Shown: piece after piece, positions 34,001 through 45,000 of the stretch
Numbering within the stretch: position 1 is the stretch's first letter
Layout of the letters: each line of letters starts with the position of its first letter
Origin: Cylindrodendrum hubeiense
Lineage: Eukaryota > Ascomycota > Sordariomycetes > Hypocreales > Nectriaceae
Length of the DNA: 64,000 nt
Reading direction: 5' to 3'
NCBI GenBank assembly: GCA_014621425.1
Contig: JAANBB010000009.1
Location: 124,001 to 188,000, forward strand
Translations under genes and position numbers: made by a program
The notes under the pieces: generated by a model
What the model was told of the DNA's origin: nothing
The model's database searches: none
The model's input: the letters and a program-made list of their open reading frames with translations, nothing else

Positions 34001-34364
34001 TCAATATGCCACTTGGGGGGGGGGGGGGCAGCTTCAATTTAGTGCTTTTACTTCTCGATTTGGCGCCGATGTTAATGCACCTTACGGGCGAAATGGTTGG
34101 GGAACTGCGATTGATCTCGCAGCTGAAAGGGGGCTTTTCGACATTGTGAAATTGCTTGTTAACGCAGGAGCTGAGAACGATGTTCCCGGGAATAGGTTTG
34201 CCAACGCGATACGTTTGGCAAGAAGGGATAGCCATTTCCATGTGGCACACTATCTAGAGAGCATGAAGAATTGCGATGGCACTTCGATGATGCCAATGGA
34301 AATCACAAGCCGGGAGACACACTTGGAGGCGAGTAACGACTATGATTTTGATCGAGATGAATGA
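31098..34364 (+). CDS. Clr5-domain ankyrin-repeat protein with reading-frame anomalies
   Basis: Exons 31098-31231, 31287-31507 and from 31556; both introns have gctaac/ctaac-type branch points. The N terminus is a Clr5 domain: DWGPYRDEIFNLYFDEDWTL, then after the first splice NRQYKWFLSFKKSGRSKN and NNWDII. A long helical middle follows. The + frame used from 31556 runs to a stop at 32881-32883, but ankyrin coding has already moved to another frame, which runs to 34364. In-frame protein there starts near 32724 (FDASFSAFWGYPYEITHAEE) and includes repeats such as TPLQLACYNGRLDIIKYLIE and FNAACSKGSLEVVDLLFKHG. The switch could be a 38-nt intron (32685-32722) or a frameshift. A run of 14 G at 34015-34028 starts a short stretch (QLQFSAFTSR) that is out of frame with the ankyrin consensus and is corrected about 40 nt later. 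Clr5-ankyrin proteins are common, fast-evolving fungal proteins of unknown function. It may be a gene in decay. Confidence 0.65.
34015..34028 (+). repeat. Poly-G tract of 14 inside the ankyrin coding region
   Basis: An uninterrupted run of 14 G in the coding strand, flanked by cactt and cagctt. It lies exactly where the ankyrin reading frame becomes shifted. Such a tract is prone to length change by replication slippage and to sequencing error. Confidence 0.9.
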
Positions 34365-34382
34365 GATTGACTTACATGGAAC

Positions 34383-34690
34383 AAGGATGGGCTTTTACAA
34401 CCGGAGGCCGTGCCCCGTGGAAGATGATCAAGAATACTGGGGTTTCATGGAGAGATTTCTCGTGGCTACAAAACTAGCTGGAGGTGTTAGGGGATGTCTG
34501 ATGTGAATAGGGATGTGGTTCCGATAAGCTGTAGGGGGTTTGCAGCGCCGGGAGAAAAAGGTTAAAGCACGTAACGACAGGTCTGGATTCAGACTATTAA
34601 GTCAATCAAATGCCGCCTGTTTCCTACAAACGACATACGCACTCTCTCAAATTCGGTGAATAGCGCCCGCCACGCTGCGGTACTCTTGCC
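34383..34690 (+). repeat. Diverged direct repeat, right copy
   Basis: Right-hand partner of the repeat at 30280-30510, starting directly downstream of the ankyrin gene stop. The two copies bracket the Clr5-ankyrin gene about 4.1 kb apart, in direct orientation, which would fit an old segmental duplication. Confidence 0.55.
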
Positions 34691-34854
34691 GATGGAGGGT
34701 ACAGATTGCCGACGGCCTTGAAGCACATTCTCCGCTATCCGTGCATTCGGCCCATTCCCCACACCACCTTGGCCTGGCCCAGAGCTTATCTCTGGGGAAA
34801 GAATGGAGTACGAGTACGTAACAGGTTTCCGACGCCCTGGTTCTGGTCTTCCGG

Positions 34855-34895
34855 CGACCATCCGACGACCATCCGACGACCATCCGACGACCATG
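34855..34895. repeat. 11-bp tandem repeat upstream of the Zn(II)2Cys6 gene
   Basis: Nearly four head-to-tail copies of cgaccatccga, about 40 bp upstream of the regulator's start codon, hence probably in its leader or core promoter. Confidence 0.8.
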
Positions 34896-34934
34896 GGCTC
34901 CAATGCCGCTTTGCATGTTCCGTCGTGAGTGACA

Positions 34935-37396
34935 ATGGACTCACCTGCCGCAATCCGTCGGCGGAGACGCCGCCGCGTTGCCGATGAGAATCGCAAGAGA
35001 GCCCCCCGAGCGTAAGACTATTCCCCAGACATTCGCCACGCGACCGCCGTCGCTAATGTGATTCCCAGGTGTGATCGCTGCAAGGCGAGGAAAAGCAAGT
35101 GCATCGAGTCCCTCGCCGGCACATGCCAAAGATGTTCGTTGAGTAATCTAGCCTGCAGATTCGAGAGGTATGGCCACTGTAGATCCCAAGGCAACTGGTT
35201 CCTTACCATGACACAGGGAAAAATCGCCCCAAGGTGGTGAACAGAGTCTGCCATCTCCCCGAGCTCGAGACCAAATCACTCCAGCCCATGTGGGAGGGAG
35301 CCCTGAAGAGAACATTGCTATCGACAGTCGTGAGTTCTCATCTTGATAGTTGACATATCCAATGCTCATCAAGGTGCCGTCCAAGATCAGACGGAGAGAA
35401 TACTATGGCCTCACTTTCTCTCACGACTGCGAGAGGCCTTCTCGTTGGACTCTCAAACCGCTCCTGAAGAGCAGGATATGGTGGCCATGCAGGCAGTCAG
35501 TTGGCCTTCACCTGATTCGATGAACGTTTAGCTAATTGACTGAAGTACATCACCCGCCCCATGATCCTTCAACCAGCCGAGCTGTCCCGCTTGAGGAATG
35601 CGATAGAAGCCTTCCCTCCACGACCTGTGGCCGAATTCCTCCTATCGGTCTGCATGAAGCATGCGGTTGACATCTTCTTTTACTTTGATCAGGCCCAATT
35701 CTTGATCGACATTGATCAATTCTATACGGATCCAAATTCTCATTTGCGGTCTGACTCCAGCTTCGTCTGCCTCGCGATGGCTGCTTTCGCCCTTGGCAGC
35801 CAATGGACGCTCCTCGAAAGACCTGACGGCTTATCCCCTGGTCCTCGCCCTGAAGACGGTGACCCTGGACAAGTGTTTGGAAGCCACGCCAAAACGCTGA
35901 TTCCCGACATCATTGATCGGCCATGCCTGCGATCCATACAAGCTCCGTTCGTCTTAGGGGTCTACCTGATGCCAGCGAGTGCGATTGGATCATCATACGT
36001 CTACATAGGCCTGGCATTACGCAAGGCGCTGGCATTCGACCTGCATCAAAATACAGATGATCAGACTCTGGACGAACGCGAAAGAGAAGTGCGCCGTCGA
36101 CTTTGGTGGTCGATTTACTCCCTAGAGAGGTTCGTCTTGACACCACAGCAGCTGACTTTCGTATTCACAGGGCTAATCATCCAGTACAGATGTACGACAG
36201 TTAAACTGAACCGTCCTCGGTCGATAAGTGTCGACATAATTACCGTGCCTCTCCCGTCGCCGTTGCCATCACTAGACAGCGTCCAAACGTTTGACAACGT
36301 CCAACTCCAAATAGCATATGTGCGCCTGATCATGATATTGGACCGTGTTGCAGAACCAGGGTAAGAATGCCGACCTTGCTGCGAAGAAGCCCGCTGACCA
36401 GATCGAAGAGATTGGTTGACAGATGCAACAAAACCCACGCGCTCCGCCAGCGCCGAGGCGGATCTTAGGCAATGGAAAAACTCTCTGCCTCCGGAGTTCA
36501 AACTCGAAAACATCCACCCGAAGGACTCAAGCTATCGCGCTGTGTTTCATCTCTACCTAAACTACTACTATTCTTGGATCGCCATGGGAAAAGTCTCCCT
36601 CGTCACCGTTGCTCGGGCTAAGCTTCGGTATCATTTTGGTCGGGAGACAGAACTCCCGCAGATTGACGAGACAGTCGATCAACTATCCAAGGCTTGTTCC
36701 AAAGCTGGGAGAAAACTCCTACAGCTCTTTGAGAACTTGACGCGAACCAGAAATATTACCCGATTCTCCTTCACTGACTTTCAAGGTTGCAGTATCGCGG
36801 TCATCGTGACATTGGTATCAGGCATCCTAGAACGCGATTCGGCGTACGAAGCTAGGGTAGCTTATGGATTGGACTGTCTCCGAAACATGGCCACCGGAAA
36901 CATGACGGCCAAGATGGGTGTGCGGTTCGTCGAAGCTCTACAATCCATTACGAACGAGGCAGTTGAGAAGCTAAACCAGACCTCTTCATTTACTGAAAAT
37001 TCTCTGGCCGTGGAAGAATCAACCTTGGGCTCTGAATATAACCAATGGGCGGAATGGCTTGCAAGACAGGACCGAACGCAAAGAATCGACCAAGCGCCAT
37101 CCTCCGGAGATCACGTTACAACGGAGTCTCTAGTTCCAATCCCACAAACCCAAATATGGCCTATGTCACAACCAAATGTGGCTGGGCTTGCCGGTTGGGA
37201 TCCTACAGGACGGGAGATCCTTACACCAGTATCCCTTGCGCCGCAGGCTGCGCAGCAAGAGACGACCATGTCACGGCAGACCCCTTCAACAGACACGGAG
37301 TTTCTTTCAGTCATGTATAATGATGAGCAAACTTTCCTGATGGGCTTGACGGGACTAGATGTTCTTGACTTTTCTGGATTTTCGACTCAGTTATAA
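34935..37396 (+). CDS. Zn(II)2Cys6 transcription factor with fungal_trans domain
   Basis: Seven exons: 34935-35011, 35069-35167, 35217-35329, 35374-35495, 35546-36129, 36190-36360 and 36409-37396; 717 residues. The N terminus has an Arg-rich run and then the binuclear cluster CDRCKARKSKC...CQRCSLSNLAC (CX2CX6CX7CX2CX6C), with one intron splitting it just before the first Cys. The fungal_trans middle homology region includes FVCLAMAAFALGSQW, RREV-RRRLWWSIYSLER and TVKLNRPRSI. Donors are GTNNGT-type in most introns (gtatgg, gtgagt, gtcagt, gttcgt). Two introns are stop-free or frame-neutral and were placed from the conserved LER/TVKLNRPRSI junction and from the need to keep frame. The protein should be a nuclear regulator binding CGG-type half-sites. 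It is convergent with the amidohydrolase gene and may control that gene and the MFS gene. Confidence 0.88.
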
Positions 37397-38445
37397 TTGG
37401 AAAGAGAAATGTACACGAGAAACTCCGCCTCAAAGAGGCTCTGTTTTTAGAGACTTATAGACTTCTGTTCTAAGTAACTTACTCAATAAACGCCTCGAAG
37501 AGAAGAAATAAATAAAACAAAGTGATAGGGGAGGGGCGAAGTACCGTTGAGGATGTCTAACTACTGAACACTCCACTTGCCGGGGTGACTTCCCGAGAGC
37601 CTTCGTATGACCCCATTGCATTTCGGAATTGTGCCAGCACCGGCCAAATGTGCCGGCATACTTCGGACAAAGGGGACCGGCAAAGATAGAATAACTGCCT
37701 AGTCAGATGAATACGACAATAGCAACTCGGACGACCTCATCCAGTAGACTGGGTTCATGTGACACGACTAAAAACAAATACGTAACGAGAACCACTATCC
37801 CGCACTTGACAGCAACCCCGGATTCAACCGCTCCCACAGCCCCATATTGCGGAAAATAAGAATTCCGGGGTACATGAGTCAAACACTCTAGTTCGAGGCG
37901 TTTGTTCGTGTTCCGTCGGCAACCCGTCCACTGATGATTGTGAAGTGTCACCTGACGTGGCGATCCCTCAGCCAGCCAAGGCTTTCTTGTATCGTATGGC
38001 GTTTAAAAATTGACTGAGGCTAAGTCATCTTCAATTCATCTTTAATATCCGATATCGTTTGCCATTGTTGAAAATTTCAGGTTGAGGGAGGGCGACTGAT
38101 GCTAGATCCGATATCGCGATGGGCAGGGGTGGCAGACTGCCGATGATGCCACCCTGATATGCGGAGAAGATCTAGCGGGCGCTCAGGCCGAAGCCCGAGG
38201 ATAAAGACCAGGTGATGTTGAAACTCGGTTGATAATGGTAAGTTTCCAATCACAATAGTATGTTAGAGCCTTGATATGAATGGTCCACGTCGTAGAGTAA
38301 ATAGGAAACGGTTCTTAATTGCACATGTGCAAGGTACATGAGAGGAGATCGATATTGACCCGAAGGATATTGTATCTGAATTTTCTTGAAAAGTTCATAT
38401 CGTCGTAGCTAATCATCTGCACACAACCAAATATCTATATATAAT
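37397..38445. other. Convergent 3' interval between regulator and amidohydrolase
   Basis: About 1 kb of AT-richer sequence with no supported gene. At 37641-37655 there is a CGG-N9-CCG arrangement (cggccaaatgtgccg). Its downstream position makes a promoter role doubtful. Confidence 0.4.
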
Positions 38446-39792
38446 TTACAGCACAGAGTTCAACCGAATGGGAATATCCGCATCTGCGGGCAACCCACTC
38501 CACCGGCTCTTATATACACGCCCATCCTTCATCACACCCAGAACATACTTCTCTGGCTCATCAAAGATAGTTGCATCCTCCAAGGGATTCTTCTCTAGTA
38601 CTAACACGTCCGCACAGAAACCCTCCTTGAGCTGACCAATGGCATCCTCCCAGCCCATCATCTTGGCTGGGTTGATGGTCGCGCTCTGTAGAACTTGCAG
38701 GGGGGTCAGCGCCTGGGCACGAAGGGCGAACTCCTGCGTCTGGGCGGAGCCGAGGGGGCCGAGTAGGTCGGACCCGTAGCACATGGATACACCGGCATCA
38801 GAGGCGATCCTGAGGGCTTCGAGACCGGCCTGAAAAACCACCGTATTCTTGACCTGGAGCTGGGGAGGGAGGAAGCCCTTCCACTGCTCTGAGGCCATCT
38901 GTGCGTATGTGATGAGGGTAGGTGTCAGGTAGACGCCCTTCTCGGCCATAAGCTTGGCCGTAGGAGGGTCGACAAAGTTGCCATGCTCGATGCCTCGGAC
39001 ACCATTGTCAATGCAGTGACGGATGGCCTTGGAGGTATAAGCGTGGGCTGTCACGAACGTGCCCGCGTTGTCCGCACACTCAACCATGGCCTGGATCTCA
39101 GATGGAGTGAACTGAAGATCCTCCAGTTTGTCCGTAGGTGACGATACACCACCAGAGCCCATGATCTTGATGAAGTCGGCGCCGCAGCGGACCTCGGTGC
39201 GCACCGCAGCCATGCACTCCGGCACGCCGTTGCACAAACGACCCAGCGCTCCGTGATGTCCGCCGCAGCACTCGAACTGGTCATGCGGGCCACGCAGGTC
39301 ACCATGGCCGCCAAACTGCGAGAGCGCATGGCCGGAGATGAAGAGTCGCGGGCCGGGGAAGACGCCGTCGGCGATGGCCTCCTTCAGGGCGAGCTGGGCG
39401 CCGCCGCAGTCGCGCACGCTGGTGAAACCGCGATGCAGCATCTGCGCCGCGACGTAGGGCTGACGTAGTAGCGAGACATCGTTGGGGTTGCCAAAGGCCT
39501 TGGACAGGTCCTCGAAGCCCGGGACGGCGCAGAGGTGGACGTGGGCGTCGAAGAGACCCGGGCAGAGGTAACGGCCCTGGCAGTCGACGACGGTGTAGTC
39601 TGCAGGCAAAGGGCTTGGTGTTGATAAAGAAATGGACTGGATCTTGCCACCGCTGGTGGCGAGGGACGCGTTGGCGATAATGGTGCCCGCCTTGGTGTCG
39701 ACGATGTTGGCGTTGATGAAGAGGTAGCCTTGGGGAGCTTGGCGGAGCCACGGCTTGATATTAGAGCCTGGTACGGCGTTTATTTGAGTCAT
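38446..39792 (-). CDS. Metal-dependent amidohydrolase (imidazolonepropionase/ochratoxinase-like)
   Basis: An intronless frame of 448 residues. The amidohydrolase metal ligands are all visible: HxH in GLFDAHVHL, the carbamylated-lysine position in ADFIKIMGSGG, His in TAHAYT, His in GIEHGNF, and Asp in CYGSDLLGP. The N-terminal beta-sandwich (INANIVDTKAGTI) and the C-terminal GQLKEGFCADVLVLEKNP close the fold. The family includes bacterial and fungal Xaa-Pro or aryl-peptide hydrolases and the ochratoxin-cleaving enzyme of Aspergillus; the natural substrate here cannot be read from sequence. No signal peptide is seen, so it is probably cytosolic. Its 5' end faces that of the MFS permease across 561 bp, suggesting co-regulated uptake and hydrolysis of one compound. 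Confidence 0.88.
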   Translation of the reverse strand: MTQINAVPGSNIKPWLRQAPQGYLFINANIVDTKAGTIIANASLATSGGKIQSISLSTPSPLPADYTVVDCQGRYLCPGLFDAHVHLCAVPGFEDLSKAFGNPNDVSLLRQPYVAAQMLHRGFTSVRDCGGAQLALKEAIADGVFPGPRLFISGHALSQFGGHGDLRGPHDQFECCGGHHGALGRLCNGVPECMAAVRTEVRCGADFIKIMGSGGVSSPTDKLEDLQFTPSEIQAMVECADNAGTFVTAHAYTSKAIRHCIDNGVRGIEHGNFVDPPTAKLMAEKGVYLTPTLITYAQMASEQWKGFLPPQLQVKNTVVFQAGLEALRIASDAGVSMCYGSDLLGPLGSAQTQEFALRAQALTPLQVLQSATINPAKMMGWEDAIGQLKEGFCADVLVLEKNPLEDATIFDEPEKYVLGVMKDGRVYKSRWSGLPADADIPIRLNSVL

Positions 39793-40353
39793 GGCGATGT
39801 GATAAGGAGGGTACTGGCTGATGAAGCAGTATGTGGCAATCTCCTAATTGAACGATGGTGGATTGGAATGCTGTGCTCAGTGAAAACGATGAACCTGCGG
39901 CCTTTTGAACGAAATGGCAAATCTGCTGCAGCCCGTCTCTCGACGATCCTATTCGTAATCCGCATTAAGCCATCATCTCTTCCATCCTATCACTTACACC
40001 GGAGATGTCGGCAGTGCAGCCATTGCGGGGAGGGCCAGGTTGCCGACGCGGCGCCATCGGATCGATGGCCCAGTTCGTCGGGTGCATGGCCGTTCCCCAC
40101 AAACCGTTATCGACAGGTCCGTCTTTTCCGGTCCAAACGGCGGTCATGACAAGGGATCCTCGAGATCGAGCCAGCCGGCAATCTGCAGGTGCCGGTGATA
40201 TGGCATCCGGCCTGGAATCAACATATAACCTTGCGTCGCATCCGGTCCCAGGTAGAAATGGATTCGGTTGTGCATCGCCATCGACGGATTGACTACTCTA
40301 CGTCGCTCACGACTCGCCCAGTCTAAGTTTTTTTTTACACTACGCTACGCGCA
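39793..40353. promoter_or_regulatory. Shared divergent promoter, amidohydrolase / MFS permease
   Basis: A bidirectional intergenic region of 561 bp. It holds several CGG/CCG groups suited to Zn(II)2Cys6 factors: ccggagatgtcgg near 39999, a cluster around 40125-40142, and a palindrome of ccggca and tgccgg separated by 9 bp at 40175-40195 (CGG-N13-CCG). A t-run (gtttttttttac) lies at 40326-40337 just before the permease start. Binding by the neighbouring regulator is inference. Confidence 0.5.
40175..40195. promoter_or_regulatory. Candidate Zn(II)2Cys6 operator palindrome
   Basis: Perfect inverted 6-bp arms, ccggca and tgccgg, around a 9-bp core, giving CGG-N13-CCG. It lies 159 bp upstream of the permease start and 383 bp upstream of the amidohydrolase start. 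Confidence 0.4.
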
Positions 40354-42042
40354 ATGGACAAGAGTATCGAGGCTAAGCTGTCGCCGTCGGTCAACGATGA
40401 CGAGCACGAGAGGCAAGGCGAGATTGTCGAGTTGAGTGAGGAGTACACCCCCGAGGAGGAGAGGGCGGTGGTGCGCAAGATTGACATGGTCATTCTGCCC
40501 TTTGTGAGTGCTTCCCTTGATTGTCACGGTATCCGGTCGACACAACACGGACTTCATGGCTAACGTGAGATGCAGATGTGCTTCACCTTCTTCCTCCAGT
40601 ACCTCGACAAGCAAAGTCTCAGTTATGCGGCTGTCTTCGGTCTCATGGACGACCTCAAGATGACGAGCTCGCAGTACTCGTGGTGCAGCTCCATCTTCTA
40701 CGTCGGCCAGCTGGTCTCGGAATACCCCTTCATCTACCTGATGAGTCGGCTCCAGCTGACCAAGTTTGTCGGCGCGACTGTGTATGTTGATGCCATCTTA
40801 GCATATCTCGATAACACTGTGTTCGCTAATACTTTCTCGTGAACAGTGTCATCTGGGGAATCATCTGCATGTGTCTCGCCGCACCCCAGAACTACGCCGG
40901 TTTCGCAGCCGTGCGCTTCTTGCTCGGTTTCAGCGAGGGCGCCGTCTCGCCCGCCTTCGTCACCATCACGTCCATCTGGTACCGCAAGGAGGAGCACACG
41001 CTGCGCACGGCGCTGTGGGTGACGATGAACGGCGTCGCGCAGGTCGTCGGGTGCCTGCTGATGTACGGCATCGGCAAGAACACGTCTTTGAGCCTCGCCC
41101 CCTGGCGCACGCTGTTCCTCGTGTGCGGCGCGCTGACAACGGCCGCCGGCGTTGCCTTCTTCGTGCTCATGCCGACGGGCCCCAAGGACGCCTGGTTCCT
41201 GACCCCCCGCGAGAAGGAGGTGCTGTCTCTGCGCATGGCCAAGGACCGCGAGGGTGGCGACAAGACGAGCTTCTCGGTCGAGCAGCTGAAGGAGACGATG
41301 CTGGATCCCAAGGCTTGGGCCGTGTTCTGGTTCGGCGTGCTGGTGACGATGCAGTCGCCGGTGCTGACCTTTGCGTCGCTCGTCATCAAGTCCATCGGAT
41401 ATAGCAAGCTGGATACGATGCTGTACACGGCGCCATCCGGTGCGGTTCAGATCTTCGTGCTCTGGATCGGTGTTGCCCTCTGCCACTTCTTCCCCAGGCA
41501 GAGAACGCTGGTTATCCTAGTTCTGATCATCCCGCCTCTGATTGGCAATGTGTTCCTGATGAAGCTTGATGTGACTGCCGGATGGGGTCTGATTGTTGCC
41601 TCCTGGCTGGTAAGTGGAATCATCTAATTTTTTGAAAAGTCATTTCTGACCGAGTACACTTGTATAGGCCTCTTGCATCACAGCATCCATGTCGATCCTC
41701 CTCTCCCTCTCCGCATCGAACGTCAAGGGAAACACGAAGCGTTCCATCACCAACGGCATGTTCTTCATCGGATACTGCGCCGGCTGCATCGGTGCTCCTC
41801 AGCTTTGGACACACAGCCCGCGTTACCAAGAGGGCGTCATCACAGCCATTGTAACTTGGTGCTTACTGTTCGCGTCGGTCCTCGTCTACCGCACCATGTG
41901 CATGCGGGACAACAAGCAGCGCGACGAGCAGGCGATTGTCGGACCCGGCAGCGTGGAGATGGAGGTGGTGCTGGACAAGCACGGAGCGCCCAAGTCGGAT
42001 TTGACGGACAAGGAGGACCGGGAGTTCCGGTACAGCTGGTAA
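40354..42042 (+). CDS. MFS permease, Dal5/allantoate-type (anion:cation symporter)
   Basis: Four exons: 40354-40503, 40576-40781, 40847-41609 and 41668-42042; 497 residues. The cytosolic N terminus is acidic and ends in VRKIDMVILPF, the usual entry into helix 1 of this family. Exon 2 begins with MCFTFFLQYLDKQSLSYAAV, a Dal5/Tna1-family hallmark, and continues YSWCSSIFYVGQLVSEYP. Later blocks include RFLLGFSEGAVSPAFVTI, WYRKEE and NTKRSITNGMFFIGYCAG. About 12 transmembrane helices are expected. Members import carboxylates such as allantoate, ureidosuccinate or nicotinate; the substrate here is not predictable. Splice sites are canonical with branch points (ctaac, gctaat), and intron 1 sits exactly at the membrane entry. 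It is divergently paired with the amidohydrolase. Confidence 0.9.
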
Positions 42043-45000
42043 TGGCTCAGCAGCAGAGAAAGTTATACATGGGACCGAGTTCCCTAAGTTGCTTGGTAGC
42101 CTGTAGACCAGTATAGTACATAGCTGGAACTAATTTACAACATTTGTTGAAAGTACGATCCAATTGCCTCGGCCCATCCATGGGATTTCGGGAATCGGCA
42201 CACTTTCTTCGCTCAGCCATGTGGCTGAACCCGACTTTGTGATGAGACATGTCAGCAGTAATAAAAACACATTGGGAGGCTAGTCTGAGGGAGGCCCGTG
42301 AAATGTCTTGATGAAACGGCCAAAGTGTCTGTCGGATGAGACTAAGTGGAAGAATTCCTAGTGCGCAATCGTTGGCAAGTGTGTCAGCTATTGCCTCTAG
42401 GACATTAGGTGGGTTCAGCCAGAATGTCCACCCTGGTGCAGATGGGCCTCAGCTTCAGACGAGTGGTGGGTCCTCGAACGGGGGCTGGAGCTCGAACGGG
42501 AGCTGGAGCTCGAACGGGAGCGGGATGAACTTGAAGTGGTGAGGCTGGAACTGGGCGAGTCAGAAGAACCCAGCTCCCGGGAAGAGACGGCGACATATGT
42601 CGCCGAGCCGGAAGACGATTGTCGAAGTCTCAGCCCGTCAAAATGAAGCAAGCGACAAGGGTCACGACGAGCCGAGATGGGTTCGTGGGAGCGTTGTAAC
42701 TTCGGCACTGGAACAGGCTTACTGCTCACTGATTATTCAAGCCCAGCCCCCGCCAAGTGGAGAGAGGAAATAGGGCTGAAGAGTTTTCGCAGTAGCTGAT
42801 GCGAGCGAGGAAGGCGTGAAGCACGCCGTGATCCTGGCTGAAATTTGGCTGCATGGGTTAATTTAGGCTGGCGTTGGACCTGTGACTTTTTGGGGGCCAC
42901 GCATACGGCTGGTACGTACTGCGTAGTATGCTGCGTTGTCAACTCTGGGTCTACCAGCGTAAGTCCCAAAACCCAAGCAACCGAAGAAGAGGGCGTAGCG
43001 TTCGTTGGCCTGAACACATGCCGGAGGCTGTGCGAGATGCGATCTGCAGCACGACGGGAAACCGGCTTCCAAGAGGCTTGGACGCATGATCACGGAGCCA
43101 AAATAGGAATTCCATCAAGATCGATGCTGACAGGGCTGAGTGCAACGGCTGCGATGTGCCGAAAACGGGTGTATCTTTCAACAGTGGAGGGACAATTGTT
43201 GGACAGGTCTCACTTTCTTGGCGCTGTGGGCGTCAATCCGACCAGAAATGGAATAATGTCAGCAACGAATGACACACGCCACACAGCCCGGAAACATTTT
43301 ATTCCTCATCAATTTTGAGGCCCGTTTAAGTGATCGCATTGCATTGAGAGCATATGATTCCACAGCTGTGCTGAGGCGACTACTGTCAGCCGCAGAGATG
43401 ACCGACAGGACTGACATGACTGACATGCCCAACCGCCACGGCACGAGATGACACGAGAAATGTTCGCCAAGGGTCTGGGAGCAGCGAGATCGCGGGCAAA
43501 AAAAGCTTGGTACCGACTAGTGCAACGGATTCGAGCGCGCGTTCGGTGGCAGTGGAGAAGGGGCAGTTGATTTGCTTCATTTCAACGCGGCCACCGGCGA
43601 CTAGGTGTACCAAAAGTCCGGCCGAGCTAGCAGGGTGCCATCCATCCGCCAAGGACTCGAAAACAAACAAGGAAGGGAGGACTCGCGCTGACATGCGTAC
43701 CTTGACTTGTGGTTGTACTTGTAGGCAACATGTCATGTTATGTGTTATGCAGGAGTTGCTGTTGCATTGGAAAAGAAATGAACAAATGGCTGCGTTGCGT
43801 GCGTTGCTGCACCCACAAAAAGGGGCGAGTTGATGCTGAAGCGTCTTCGGCGGGCATGGAGACCATGGCCTCGTATTGTTTTCTTACGTGGTTGCTGGCG
43901 CCAGGCGGCCAACTTGGCGAATATCAACCCGTCCTAGTGGCATGCGCTAAACCAAACTTTAGTCGTGAGCCTAATTGGATTTTTCTTTTTTGTCTGTGTG
44001 TGTTCTTTGTCATGAGATCAATCTCCTCCTACATTCGATCCAGGTTGTCAACCCCTGGGTCAATTTCCATCGAGTCCGTAGATACTTCGTATGCGCTTGT
44101 TGGCCTTGGAGGGGGCTGTGCATGGAGGATGGCGACAATCCCAGGGGCGTCAGTGGACGTTAGTGGGTCCCTGCTTTGTTCCCGTCATCTCCAGTCTCCA
44201 TCTTCTCCACGCCTCCAGCGCTATTGCGTCCATGTTCCATGTCCGCGTCCCTAGCCGACTCCTGATGCCTCCATTTTATTCACACTCCGGCCTGCCGGAA
44301 AACGGCGACACGTCACAAGGGGGTGGGCTGGGGAATGAACGGGACGCTCATCTCTTCATCCTCGAGCCAATCAGCACCGCCGCGAGAGTCATTGCGGCGG
44401 GGGTGTGATTGGATGTCTCATCTCGCGGTTGCAGTTTGCCACGAGTCCAGGGGGACTTTGACCTCGCTACCTCACTGAACCTGAGCCTGAGAGAGACACA
44501 CGACTCAATGAAGCTCTCGGCCCCTGAAACCTGCATTCCACCACAACCGCGTGTTTCCATTCCCCTAGAACGGTTGTGTCATGAGCGAGGACATGTCTCG
44601 GTTCTAAACTCGGAACGGCTGAGAAAAGAAGCCAAGATCTTCCTCAGACCACCGGTTCATCAAACCCAACCGGCGACTTTTGGCGCCTCGAGCTCGGCGT
44701 CCCTGGATGTCAGCTCCGCTGCAGAGGTACCATTCGCATGCTGGGGACTGCACTAATGAACCAAGCGGCAGCGCCACCGCCAATTCGTGTTGTCGATTGG
44801 CGGTGGAACGCAGCCAAGGCGAGGCGACGGGTGGGAAGCCAAACCCCGTGTCTGTTTCAAGTTTGTTCAGTGGGAAGCGGATGGGATGATCGGGGCGGCC
44901 AGGGAGCAGTGCATCGGACTGCACAACACGCAGTGCGCCAGCTACAACGGATCTATCGCCAGATACTGACGGTGCCGTGCCGTGGGAACTGCGGACTCCC

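Noticed and set aside
34855..34895. CRISPR-like short repeat
   Set aside because: The 11-bp units are directly adjacent with no spacers, in a eukaryotic context; it is a simple tandem repeat.
40734..41486. 250-codon antisense frame over the MFS permease
   Set aside because: Shadow of the permease exon; no independent features.
43709..44254. 181-codon Cys-rich + strand frame
   Set aside because: Cysteines are irregular, the start lacks context, and no signal peptide or domain is visible.
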